From contig NZ_BOPO01000147.1 in assembly GCF_017312725.1 (NCBI RefSeq), forward strand, positions 1 through 64,000: 64,000 nt of DNA, in the 5' to 3' direction. Positions within the stretch are counted from its first letter, which is position 1; each line of letters opens with the position of its first letter. The position numbers and the translations under genes are program-made. Below are positions 57,109 to 64,000 of the stretch, one piece after another. The notes under the pieces were generated by a model. It was not told where the DNA came from, made no database searches, and saw only the letters and a program-made list of their open reading frames with translations. The stretch is from Actinocatenispora comari (GTDB lineage Bacteria > Actinomycetota > Actinomycetes > Mycobacteriales > Micromonosporaceae).

Positions 57109-58146
57109 TCAGATTGCCGTGCTGCCACTGGATTCGCGGACCACCAGCCGGGTCGGCAGCAGTACCGAGCGGGGCTCGTCGGTGGTCGGCGCGGCGGCGA
57201 GCTCGGCCAGTACCGCGGCCGCGGTGGTGCCGAAGCGCCGGTAGTCCTGGGCGATCGTGGTCAGGCCGGGCCGGACCATCGCGGCGGCGTCGATGTCGTC
57301 GAAGCCGACCACCGCGACGTCGCCCGGCACCGTACGGCCGGTGTCGGTCGCGGCCTGCATCGCCGCGACCGCCATCGCGTCACCGGCCACGAACACCGCG
57401 GTCGGTGGGCTGGGCAGGTCGAGCAGCCGGCGCATCCCGGCCGCGCCTGACGCGGCGAAGAAGTCGCCGGCCACCTCGTACTCGGGCCGACGGCGCAGCC
57501 GCCGCCGGGCCAGCTCGGCCCGGTAGCCGGCCAGCCGTTCCGCCGCCGGCCACAGGTCCAGCGGGCCGGTGATGGTGGCGATGCGGCGGTGCCCCAACGC
57601 ATGCAGGTGCGCCACCGCGTCGGCCGCGGCGGTCCGGTTGTCCGACCCGACGCTCGCGGTACGCGGACCGTCCAGCGCCAGGTCGAGCCCGACGCACGGG
57701 ATCGGCGTCGCCAGCAGGGCGCGTACCTGCGGGGTGTGCTGGTCGACCCCCATCATCACGATGCCGTCCAGCGTGTACTGCCGGGCCAGCCGGACGTAGC
57801 CGGCCTCGTCGTCGGGTGGCACGATCGGCAGCAGGATGAGCCCCTGGCCACGGTCGCTGAGCGCCGCCTTGAGCCCGATCAGCACCTCCTGCAGGAACGG
57901 GTGCTGCCGCCCGCCGCTGCGGTAGTCGGTGTCCCACAGCAGGCCGATCAGCTCGGACCGGCGGCTGGCCAGGGTGCGCGCCGACGCGTTCGGGCGGTAG
58001 CCGAGTTCGGCGGCGAGTGCGACGATGCGGGCCCGGGTCGCGGCGCTGACCTCGGGACGGCCGTTGAGCGCGCGCGACACGGTCGCGGCCGAGACGCCGC
58101 TGCGGCGGGCCAACTCGTCGATGTCCACAGTACGCACTCCCGACAT
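57109..58146 (-). CDS. LacI-family transcriptional regulator
   Basis: A 345-residue regulator: N-terminal HTH (TVDIDELARRSGVSAATVSRALNGRPEVSAATRARIVALAAELGYRPN) with hinge helix, then a periplasmic-binding-protein-like effector domain (LIGLLWDTDY, GIVMMGVDQ, VFVAGDAMAVAAMQ, VPGDVAVVGFDDIDAAAMVRPGLTT). Effector is probably a sugar or beta-glucan oligomer, given the GH64 gene 39 bp downstream on the same strand. It starts at ATG 58146, next to an AAGCGCTT operator that suggests autoregulation. Confidence 0.94.
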   Translation of the reverse strand: MSGVRTVDIDELARRSGVSAATVSRALNGRPEVSAATRARIVALAAELGYRPNASARTLASRRSELIGLLWDTDYRSGGRQHPFLQEVLIGLKAALSDRGQGLILLPIVPPDDEAGYVRLARQYTLDGIVMMGVDQHTPQVRALLATPIPCVGLDLALDGPRTASVGSDNRTAAADAVAHLHALGHRRIATITGPLDLWPAAERLAGYRAELARRRLRRRPEYEVAGDFFAASGAAGMRRLLDLPSPPTAVFVAGDAMAVAAMQAATDTGRTVPGDVAVVGFDDIDAAAMVRPGLTTIAQDYRRFGTTAAAVLAELAAAPTTDEPRSVLLPTRLVVRESSGSTAI

Positions 58147-58153
58147 AACCGAC

Positions 58154-58165
58154 GTAAGCGCTTCC
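58154..58165. promoter_or_regulatory. LacI-type operator GTAAGCGCTTCC
   Basis: The AAGCGCTT core (58156-58163) is the central palindrome of many LacI/CcpA-family operators. It lies 10 bp before the LacI-type gene's ATG, in its promoter. The rest of the gap 58147-58355 holds no gene. Confidence 0.65.
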
Positions 58166-58355
58166 GGCCCAGTAAAGAACCCTTACCGAACCGTGTCAAC
58201 CCCTACCCGGCCCCGATCGTGCGCCGTGCACCGGGCCCATCCGTCGCGGTGACTCCGCCGGGCGCCGGCAACCGACGCCAGGCATGGCTGCACGACGCGC
58301 GGGTCGCGGTGACGCGTCGGCCGCTCGACGCCGGTTCGTCGTTCGCGCCGACCGG

Positions 58356-58706
58356 CTACTCGGGCCGCAGGTACCGGCGGAGCACGTCGGCCTCGGCGCG
58401 CAGCCGGTCGGCCGCGTCCTGCCGCCCGCTCCGGGCGTACCCGGTCGCGGCGTCGACCCGCTCCGCCACCTCGGCGGCGACGATGGCGTGCAGGTCGTCG
58501 GGCGTCAGCTCCCGGCGCGCCGCCTCGGCCGACCCGACGCCGACGGCCGCGCCCGCCACGTGCTCGCTGCTGGACATCCGCGCGTCCGGCGCCGGTACCG
58601 CCTCGGCGTTGTCGATCGCGGCCAGGGCCGACCGCAGCGCCGAGACGGCGACCCGGTCCCGGGCCTTGAGTGCGGTGGTCAGGTCGCGGCGCATGGTGGT
58701 TCGCAT
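58356..58706 (-). CDS. GatB/YqeY-domain protein
   Basis: A 116-residue protein. RRDLTTALKARDRVAVSALRSALAAIDNAEAV matches the YqeY opening, and LTPDDLHAIVAAEVAERVDAATGYARSGRQDAADRLRAEADVLRRYL the C-terminal helical half. The domain also forms the tail of GatB, where it contacts tRNA; stand-alone copies may do the same, but their function is not established. It is shorter than typical YqeY (about 150), lacking the final helices. Start ATG 58706 gives MRTTMRRDL. Confidence 0.85.
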   Translation of the reverse strand: MRTTMRRDLTTALKARDRVAVSALRSALAAIDNAEAVPAPDARMSSSEHVAGAAVGVGSAEAARRELTPDDLHAIVAAEVAERVDAATGYARSGRQDAADRLRAEADVLRRYLRPE

Positions 58707-58827
58707 GAGCCGGGACGCTAACCGCGGTCCCCGCCTCCGGGCAACGACATTCCGGCGGTACCGCGGGCGCCGGCCGCGCGCCCCGTTCGGTCGGTGGGGC
58801 TCGGCCGGGCGTTCGGGCTGAGGGCGC

Positions 58828-60045
58828 TCAGGCCCCGACCCGGCACGGGTCGCGGTCCGGTGTCGCCGCGCCGGAAGCGGCGGCGAGCGGTCGGCGGGTC
58901 CGGCGGGACAGCAGGTGGCCGGCCAGGGCCGCCGCGATGCCGGCGAGGCCCGCCACCGCGAAGCCGGCCGCCGGTACCGAGGCGTCGACCGCCCACCCGA
59001 CGACCGGGGCGCCGAGCGCGACGCCGGCGCTCATCGCGGACGCCTGCAACCCGGTCGCCTCGCCGCGGACCCCGGCCGGGGCCAGCCGGCTCACCGCGTC
59101 CGACACGGTGGACAGTGTCGGCGCGGTGAGCAGGCCGGTACCGACGACCGCGAGGCACAGCCAGGGCCAACCGTGGGCGAGCCCGGCCAGTACGGTCGCG
59201 ACGCCGAGCAGGCCGAGCAGCAACCGGCCGGGCAGCGGCCGGCTCAGCGCGCCGTAGCAGAGTCCGCCGGTGACCGAGGCGAGGCCGCAGACGGCGACCA
59301 CCAGCGACGCCCAGGAGACCTGACCGGCCTGCTGCAGGGTGGCGACGATGGCGAGGTCGATGCCGCCGAGCAGCAGGGCGGTACCGAACGCCAGTACCAG
59401 GACGGCGACCATCCCGCGCCCGAGCCACTCCCGCCGGCGCGGTGGGGCAGTGCCGGCGGGTGCCTCGTCGGGGGCGCGCAACGGCGGGTCGAGCGCGGCG
59501 ATCGCGACGCCGCCGACCACGATGGCGCCGCCGACTCCCCACGCCATCGTGGCGGGCGACAGCGTCGCCGCGGCGAGGATCACCGCCGCCGGCCCCACCA
59601 GGTACGACAGCTCGCCCTGCACCGACTCCAGCGCGAACGCCGGCCGGCGCTGCGGGCCGGCGGTCAGCGCGGCGATCGCCTGCCTGGTCACCGCCTGCGC
59701 CGGCACCATCAGCAGGCCGGCGACGAACGCGGCGCCCAGCAGCACCGGGTACCGCAGGACCGGTACGGCAAGCCAGAACCCGGCCTGCAGGACCACGGTG
59801 GCCAGCAGCGCGGTACGCAGGCCGCGCCGGTCGATCAGCCGGCCGAGCAGCGGACCACCCAGCGCCAGGCCGGCGGTGAGCGCCGCGGGGACGGCGCCGG
59901 CGGCCGCATAGCCGAGGTGCAGCCCGAGCACCACGTACAGGGTCAGCGCCATCCCGGCCGCCGTGATCGCCATCCGGGCGAGCAGCGAGACGGCCAGCAG
60001 CGGTGCCAGGCCCGGCACCGCGAGCACCTGTCGGTATCCGGTCAC
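58828..60045 (-). CDS. MFS transporter
   Basis: A 405-residue membrane protein with about 12 hydrophobic segments. The loop between helices 2 and 3 carries GRLIDRRGLRTALLATV, the MFS motif A (G-x3-D-R-x-G-R/L-R). A longer charged loop (LRAPDEAPAGTAPPRRREW) marks the middle of the protein, giving two six-helix halves. Substrate unknown; layout resembles drug or metabolite exporters. GTG 60045. It is divergent from a LysR regulator, which probably controls it. Confidence 0.9.
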   Translation of the reverse strand: MTGYRQVLAVPGLAPLLAVSLLARMAITAAGMALTLYVVLGLHLGYAAAGAVPAALTAGLALGGPLLGRLIDRRGLRTALLATVVLQAGFWLAVPVLRYPVLLGAAFVAGLLMVPAQAVTRQAIAALTAGPQRRPAFALESVQGELSYLVGPAAVILAAATLSPATMAWGVGGAIVVGGVAIAALDPPLRAPDEAPAGTAPPRRREWLGRGMVAVLVLAFGTALLLGGIDLAIVATLQQAGQVSWASLVVAVCGLASVTGGLCYGALSRPLPGRLLLGLLGVATVLAGLAHGWPWLCLAVVGTGLLTAPTLSTVSDAVSRLAPAGVRGEATGLQASAMSAGVALGAPVVGWAVDASVPAAGFAVAGLAGIAAALAGHLLSRRTRRPLAAASGAATPDRDPCRVGA

Positions 60046-60075
60046 GTACGCGACGCTAGATCAGCTCGGTGCTCA

Positions 60076-60117
60076 AAGGAACTGGTGATTTGGTTGGGCG
60101 TGGTATAACTGTTCCTT
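60076..60117. promoter_or_regulatory. Inverted repeat AAGGAAC/GTTCCTT at the LysR/MFS promoter
   Basis: Perfect 7-nt arms (60076-60082, 60111-60117) separated by 28 bp, between the divergent MFS and LysR genes. The right arm directly precedes the LysR ATG and doubles as its 5' leader. Suits a LysR-type binding region. Confidence 0.5.
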
Positions 60118-60960
60118 ATGGCGCGAGAGTTGGAGACGGCGCTGCTGCGTTCGTTCGTCACCTCGGTCCGGGCCGGCAGCATCAGCCGCGCCGCGACCCT
60201 GCTCGGCCAGACCCAACCCGCGCTCAGCCAGCAGTTGCGCAGGCTCGAACGCACCGTGGGCCATCCGCTGCTGCACCGCTCGCCGGCGGGCGTCGCGCCC
60301 ACCCGCGCCGGCGAGGAACTCCTGCCGTACGCGGAGCGCATCCTGGCGCTCGCCACCCAGGCGCTCGCCGAGACCGGGCACGCGCTCAGCGGCCACTGCG
60401 GCATCGGGCTGCTGGAGGACCTGGCCGCCTCGCACCTGCCGCAGGCGCTCGCCGACCTCGCCCGGCTGCACCCGGCCGCCACGCTGGAGGTGCTCAGCCT
60501 GTCCAGCGCCACCATGCGCGAGGCGTACGACGCGGGCCGGGTCCAGCTCGTCCTGGACGAGCTGCCCTACCTGCCGGGCCCACCGCGGTGGACCGTGCGT
60601 CGCCCGCTCGCCTGGGCGGTCGGGCACGGCGTCGAGCTGACCGCCGATCCGCTGCCGGTGGTGCTGTTCTCCGGCACCTGCACCTGGCGTACCTCGGTGC
60701 TGGAGGCGCTGTCGCAGGTCGATCGGCGCTGGCGGGTCGCGTTCGAGAGCGACAGCCTGGTCGGGGTGCTCGCCGCGCTGCGGGCCGGGCTCGGCGTCTC
60801 GGCGTTGCTGCCGGCCAACCTGGAACCGGGCATGGTCTGCCACGACCCGCTCGCCCTGCCGGCACTGCCCGACGTGGAGCTCGGCCTGACCCGGCATCCG
60901 GGCACCGACGGCGATCCGCTGATCGATGCGGTGGCGACGGTGTTGCGCCGGATGATCTGA
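60118..60960 (+). CDS. LysR-family transcriptional regulator
   Basis: A 280-residue LTTR. The N-terminal winged HTH is LLRSFVTSVRAGSISRAATLLGQTQPALSQQLRRLERTVGHPLLHR, followed by the linker helix and a periplasmic-binding-like co-inducer domain (CGIGLLEDLAASHLPQALADLARLHPAATLEVL). The second subdomain (LVGVLAALRAGLGVSALLP) is normal. ATG 60118 has no clear Shine-Dalgarno, and the transcript may be leaderless. Divergent from the MFS gene. A 15-bp tandem repeat begins just after its stop. Confidence 0.94.
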   Translation: MARELETALLRSFVTSVRAGSISRAATLLGQTQPALSQQLRRLERTVGHPLLHRSPAGVAPTRAGEELLPYAERILALATQALAETGHALSGHCGIGLLEDLAASHLPQALADLARLHPAATLEVLSLSSATMREAYDAGRVQLVLDELPYLPGPPRWTVRRPLAWAVGHGVELTADPLPVVLFSGTCTWRTSVLEALSQVDRRWRVAFESDSLVGVLAALRAGLGVSALLPANLEPGMVCHDPLALPALPDVELGLTRHPGTDGDPLIDAVATVLRRMI

Positions 60961-60962
60961 GC

Positions 60963-61037
60963 CGAACGACCGAGCACCGAACGACCGAGCACCGAGCGAC
61001 CGAGCACCGAGCGACCGAGCACCGAACGACCGAGCAC
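60963..61037. repeat. Five tandem 15-bp units between convergent genes
   Basis: CCGAACGACCGAGCA repeats at 60963, 60978, 60993, 61008 and 61023, with A/G as the only variable base, followed by decaying CCGAGCGG copies to about 61100. It lies between the stops of the LysR and glycosyltransferase genes. Not CRISPR: no spacers. Confidence 0.9.
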
Positions 61038-61147
61038 CGAACGGCGAGCGGCCGAGCGGCGAGCGGCGGGTGGTCCGAGCGGCTGGCGGTCCGAGCGGCG
61101 GGCGGTCCGGGTGCGGACCGGCTGAAGCCCGCGCCACCGCGGGCCGG

Positions 61148-62380
61148 CTACCTGGTGGCGAGCAGGGTCTGGATCGCCTCGACGGCGGCGGCGAGGCCGT
61201 CCTCGGCGCGCATCGCCGCGCCGACGGTCGCGGCCCGGTCCCGGTACCTCGCGGTACGGGCGGCGGCGATCGCACGGGCCAGCCCGGCGGCGGTGATCCG
61301 GCGGATGCCGCTCGCGCCGGGCGCGGTACCCAGCCGTTGCAGTTGCCGTGCCCAGAAGAACTGGTCGGCGGCGAACGGCAGCACCACCGACGGCACCCCG
61401 GCCCGCGCCGCCGAGTGCGCGGTGCCGGAGCCGCCGTGGTGCACCACCAGCGCGGTACGGGGAAACAGCCAGTCGTGCGGGACGTCCCCGACGACGCAGA
61501 AGTTCGCCGGCAGCTCCAGCGCCTCGGCGCCGCTCCAGCCCGGCGCGAACACCACCCGTTCGCCGGCCGCGGCGGTGACCACGACGTCGAGCAGGGCACG
61601 CTGGTCGAACCCGGCCATGCTGCCGAACCCGACGTAGATCGGCGCGTCGCCGGCGGCGAGGAACTCGGCCAGCGCGGTCGGCGGCGACCACTCGCCGGCG
61701 GGCCGGATCCACTGCCCGCACAGCCGGGCGTCGGCCGGCCAGTCCGCCGGGCGCGGCAGCAACGTCGGCGAGATCCCGTACAACATGGGATGGCCGGCCC
61801 ACGGCTTGCGTGCCGGCCCCAGGCCGACCGATGCGCGCGCGGCGTCGGTGGCGCCGCGAAACGACCGCCACAGCACGGCCTCGACCAGGCGGTAACTGGC
61901 CCGGTTGAGCCGGCCGGGCAGCCGCCGCGGCGGCAGGAACGGCGACGGGAACGCCGCGGTGGCGGTCAGCGGGATCATCCCGGCGCCGACCGCCGGCAGG
62001 CCGAGCCTCTCCGCGGCGGAGAACCCCACGTACGCGGCGAGACCGGCGACGATCAGCGCGTCGCAGCCCGCCGCGGTGGCGAGCACCTGGTCCAGCCAGG
62101 CGCCGGTGTTGTCGTTGGCGAGCCGGGCCAGCGCCCTGGTGGTGGACTGCAGGCCATTGCGCCGGGCCACCGCGGTGGCCACGTCGCTGCCCGGCCGCAG
62201 TACGGCGCGGATGTCGCCGGCCAACGGCCCGCACGGCACGCCGAGCTCCTGGGCGCTGCGCAACGTCCCGCCGTCGGCGAGCAGCGTCACGTCGTGGCCG
62301 GCGTCGCGCAGCGCGGCGCAGAGCGCGGCGACCGGCCGGGTGTCGCCCTCGGTGCCGTACGTCGCCGCCACCAGCCTCAT
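61148..62380 (-). CDS. GT1-family glycosyltransferase (macrolide/sterol type)
   Basis: A 410-residue GT-B enzyme. MRLVAATYGTEGDTRPVAALCAALRDAGHDVTLL is the typical opening of bacterial macrolide and sterol 3-beta glucosyltransferases. The sugar-nucleotide site is IYVGFGSMAGFD and the C-terminal VVHHGGSGTAHSAARAGVPSVVLPFAADQFFWA motif, with conserved H, G and Q/D. Acceptor is unknown: natural product, sterol or antibiotic. The start region is duplicated (17-bp unit), so a six-codon upstream frame ends inside this start (ATGA). Downstream is a 15-bp repeat array. Confidence 0.92.
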   Translation of the reverse strand: MRLVAATYGTEGDTRPVAALCAALRDAGHDVTLLADGGTLRSAQELGVPCGPLAGDIRAVLRPGSDVATAVARRNGLQSTTRALARLANDNTGAWLDQVLATAAGCDALIVAGLAAYVGFSAAERLGLPAVGAGMIPLTATAAFPSPFLPPRRLPGRLNRASYRLVEAVLWRSFRGATDAARASVGLGPARKPWAGHPMLYGISPTLLPRPADWPADARLCGQWIRPAGEWSPPTALAEFLAAGDAPIYVGFGSMAGFDQRALLDVVVTAAAGERVVFAPGWSGAEALELPANFCVVGDVPHDWLFPRTALVVHHGGSGTAHSAARAGVPSVVLPFAADQFFWARQLQRLGTAPGASGIRRITAAGLARAIAAARTARYRDRAATVGAAMRAEDGLAAAVEAIQTLLATR

Positions 62381-62397
62381 GCCGCCACCAGCCTCAT
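62364..62397 (-). repeat. 17-bp tandem duplication of the glycosyltransferase start, creating a six-codon uORF
   Basis: Copies 62364-62380 and 62381-62397 are identical. The upstream copy begins with its own ATG (62397) and reads MRLVAA then TGA, with the TGA overlapping the true ATG (ATGA at 62380-62377). The uORF could couple or reduce translation of the glycosyltransferase. Confidence 0.85.
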
Positions 62398-62460
62398 GCC
62401 GCCATCGCTTCCCACGATCTGCCGCACCGTACCGCGCGGCCGGCTGCCGGCCGGACGTGG

Positions 62461-62499
62461 CACGGCCCCGGCACCGGGGGTCCGGGTACCGGGGCCGTG
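62461..62499 (-). terminator. Terminator-like hairpin after the third LPVTG gene
   Basis: Arms 62461-62475 and 62485-62499 pair in 14 of 15 positions with a 9-nt loop, 12 bp beyond the LPVTG gene's stop on the minus strand. It separates that gene from the glycosyltransferase. No T-tract. Confidence 0.7.
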
Positions 62500-62511
62500 C
62501 GGCTGCGGGCG

Positions 62512-63264
62512 TCAGGAGTGGCTGCGGCGGCGCCGGGCCGCCACGGTGAGCACCGCACCGGCGGCCAGCAGTACCGCCGCGGCACCGCCGATCAGGCCGA
62601 GCGAGGCACCGGTCACCGGCAGCCCGCCGCTGCCACCGGCGGCCAGCGTGACGCTGGGCTCGGTGGACGGCGACTCGGACGCCGAGCCGGACGGCGACGC
62701 CGACGCCGACGGCGACTGCGAGGTCGGTTCGTCGCTCGGCGAGGCGGACGGCGAGTCCGAGGCCGACTCCGACGGCGAGGGCGACGGGGGGACGTCGACG
62801 CAGGTGTTCAGCGCCGCGGTGGTGCGCGCGAACTGGGTGCCGGAACTCGCCTTCACCTGCATCCTGGCCACCACGTTGTGCTGCAACGGCCCGGCCACGG
62901 TGAACGTGAACGTGTCGGTGACGAGCAGCCGGTCGGTCGTCTCCGGGCAGTACACGTACGAGGCGTTGGCCTTGCAGGTGCCGTCGTTGCCGTGCCCGGT
63001 GAAGCTGATCGGACCCGTCCAGTACAGCGCGAAGCTGCCGGCCGCGTTCGCGGTGGAGGACTGGCGCGAGGTGACGGTCAGGGTCACCGTGTCGCCGGCG
63101 TAGGCCACCTTCGTGTCGAACGCGGCGGACACCGCGATCGTGCCGTTCGGTGCCGGGCTCGCGCTGGGACTGGGGCTGGGGTCGTCCGCGAGCGCCGGCG
63201 CCGCCGCGGTGAGCGCCAGCGCGGCGCCGGACAGCGCGGCGACGGCGAAGTTACGAAGCTTCAT
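62512..63264 (-). CDS. LPVTG cell-wall-anchored surface protein
   Basis: A 250-residue exported protein: signal peptide (KLRNFAVAALSGAALALTAAAPALA), beta-rich domain of about 130 residues with VAYAGDTVTLTVTSRQSS and two or three cysteines (possible Ig-like fold), Ser/Pro/Glu/Asp stalk, and sorting signal LPVTG, hydrophobic helix and RRRRSHS. The signal and sorting parts are close to those of the protein at 35455-36369, so the two may be paralogues, while the ectodomains differ. GAAAGG lies 7 nt before ATG 63264. Confidence 0.87.
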   Translation of the reverse strand: MKLRNFAVAALSGAALALTAAAPALADDPSPSPSASPAPNGTIAVSAAFDTKVAYAGDTVTLTVTSRQSSTANAAGSFALYWTGPISFTGHGNDGTCKANASYVYCPETTDRLLVTDTFTFTVAGPLQHNVVARMQVKASSGTQFARTTAALNTCVDVPPSPSPSESASDSPSASPSDEPTSQSPSASASPSGSASESPSTEPSVTLAAGGSGGLPVTGASLGLIGGAAAVLLAAGAVLTVAARRRRSHS

Positions 63265-63375
63265 CGGGTGCCTTTCGGGGTGGTCGAGGCGATCGCGCCA
63301 TCGACTGACGCACCCGTTACACGCCCGGCGCCGATCGTCGGTGGCGCGCCGGCTCGCCCGTACCGCCGCCGGCGC

Positions 63376-64000
63376 TCACTCCGTCGGGCGGCCGAGAACG
63401 AGCAGGTCGCTGTCGCTGACCACCGGGCGCGGGGTGAGCTCCCGCTCGGCCGCGGCCTCGATGGCGGCGAAGCCGGCCGCGATCTCGGGCTCGGTCAGGT
63501 GCTCGAAGGTGGAACTCGCCCGGTGCCGCAACCGCTCCACGTAGCCGCGGAAGCTGGCGTCGTGACACTCCGGTACCTGCTCGAACGCGACCGGCGCGAG
63601 CCCTGCCGCGGCGAAGTCGTCGATGGTCTCGCGCAGCGACGGGAACATCGCCTGCTCGACCTCGCGCGCCCGCGGGAAGTAGTGGTGCCACGGCTTGTCC
63701 GGCAGCCGGTCGGCGAAGCTGCTGCGCAGCAGCACCCGGCCGCCCGGCGCCAGCACCCGGGCGATCTCCCGCGCGGCCGCGGGCCGGTCCTCGACGTGGT
63801 GGTACGACAGGAACAACAGCACCAGGTCGCAGCTGGCGGCCGGCAGCGGGACGGCCTCCGCGGACCCGGGCCGGTACGACACGCCGGCCGGGGCAGCGTC
63901 CCGCTCCGCCACCTGCCGCATCCGGTCGGACGGCTCCACGCCGTACACCGGGCCGCCGAACGTGGCGGCGAGCGCCGGGGTGAACCGGCCGGTACCCGAG
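63376..64000 (-). CDS. SAM-dependent methyltransferase, N-terminus beyond window
   Basis: The frame is open to the window edge, so the gene starts outside. The first visible residues, SGTGRFTPALAATFGGPVYGVEPSDRM, are SAM motif I and the acidic end of strand 2. Then come VPLPAASCDLVLLFLSYHHVEDRP and IARVLAPGGRVLLRSSF, the order of the Methyltransf_11 type. The C-terminal 90 residues are helical with AAGLAPVAFEQVPE. Substrate unknown. An internal ATG at 63948 is not the true start because motif I lies upstream of it. Confidence 0.88.
   Translation of the reverse strand, partial: SGTGRFTPALAATFGGPVYGVEPSDRMRQVAERDAAPAGVSYRPGSAEAVPLPAASCDLVLLFLSYHHVEDRPAAAREIARVLAPGGRVLLRSSFADRLPDKPWHHYFPRAREVEQAMFPSLRETIDDFAAAGLAPVAFEQVPECHDASFRGYVERLRHRASSTFEHLTEPEIAAGFAAIEAAAERELTPRPVVSDSDLLVLGRPTE

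Noticed and set aside
60963-61100. CRISPR-like repeat array
   Set aside because: The 15-bp units are directly adjacent with no spacers and no cas genes nearby.
19383-64000. Secondary-metabolite gene cluster suggested by several methyltransferases, the glycosyltransferase, monooxygenase and MFS transporter
   Set aside because: The genes are scattered, separately regulated and lack any core synthase (PKS, NRPS, terpene or RiPP).
1-64000. tRNA or rRNA genes, IS elements, integrases, plasmid or phage modules
   Set aside because: None was recognised by reading both strands. A tRNA scan would be the decisive test for the RNA genes.

Overview
The window is very GC-rich (well over 70 % by eye) with strong G/C third-position bias, many GTG starts, ATGA and TGATG stop/start overlaps, ECF sigma, TetR, MocR and LacI regulators, Tat signals, LPVTG sortase substrates, and an MCE protein beside fatty-acid oxidation genes. 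This points to a filamentous actinobacterium, most likely Micromonosporaceae. The family is an inference from style and gene content. No rRNA, tRNA, CRISPR array, integrase or transposase was seen. It looks like chromosomal DNA rich in accessory enzymes and short GC-rich tandem repeats.

Layout. 1-3.5 kb: SnoaL-like protein, GNAT acetyltransferase, pgi. 3.4-3.9 kb: a minus-strand transcription unit with a 19-codon peptide ending Cys-Trp-Trp-Trp and two near-identical hairpins, the second a terminator. 4-10 kb: secreted 5'-nucleotidase, a WhiA-like protein without its HTH, and a response regulator/histidine kinase/TAXI lipoprotein operon with a 29-bp triplication at the kinase start. 9.8-21.5 kb: secreted lysozyme-like protein, methyltransferase, hrpA, hexapeptide-repeat protein, MerR/DUF2306 pair, MocR/methyltransferase pair, Tat-exported amidase. 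21.5-25.7 kb: Baeyer-Villiger monooxygenase, hydrolase and SDR under a TetR, with a 162-bp palindromic element at the hydrolase 3' end. 25.8-35.4 kb: a lipid-oxidation island (MCE protein, acyl-CoA ligase and thiolase, divergent from SDR and MaoC hydratase; TetR divergent from SCP2 and acyl-CoA dehydrogenase) in which three copies of a palindrome related to CTTACT-N4-AGTAAG mark both divergent promoters.

35.4-39 kb: LPVTG surface protein, TetR/SDR pair, secreted HNH nuclease. 39.1-46.4 kb: a compact five-gene operon (SWIM-like zinc finger, unknown protein, vWA, MoxR AAA+ ATPase, DUF5682-like protein) that resembles the poorly understood YehL-type MoxR systems and is the best candidate here for an undescribed machine. 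46.4-64 kb: trypsin-like protease, SRPBCC protein, RibD-C reductase, second LPVTG protein, a LigD-like protein with a substituted catalytic lysine, D-amino-acid oxidase, ECF sigma with a coupled membrane partner, PF04672 methyltransferase, GH64 glucanase with a LacI regulator, YqeY-like protein, MFS/LysR pair, glycosyltransferase with a duplicated start, third LPVTG protein, and a methyltransferase cut by the window end.

How the genes work together. The 22.5-25 kb operon has the usual layout for oxidising a ketone to an ester and cleaving it. The 25.8-35.4 kb island encodes capture (MCE, SCP2), CoA activation and a nearly full beta-oxidation set (dehydrogenase, hydratase, reductase, thiolase). 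The 39-46 kb operon should build an ATP-driven MoxR/vWA complex.
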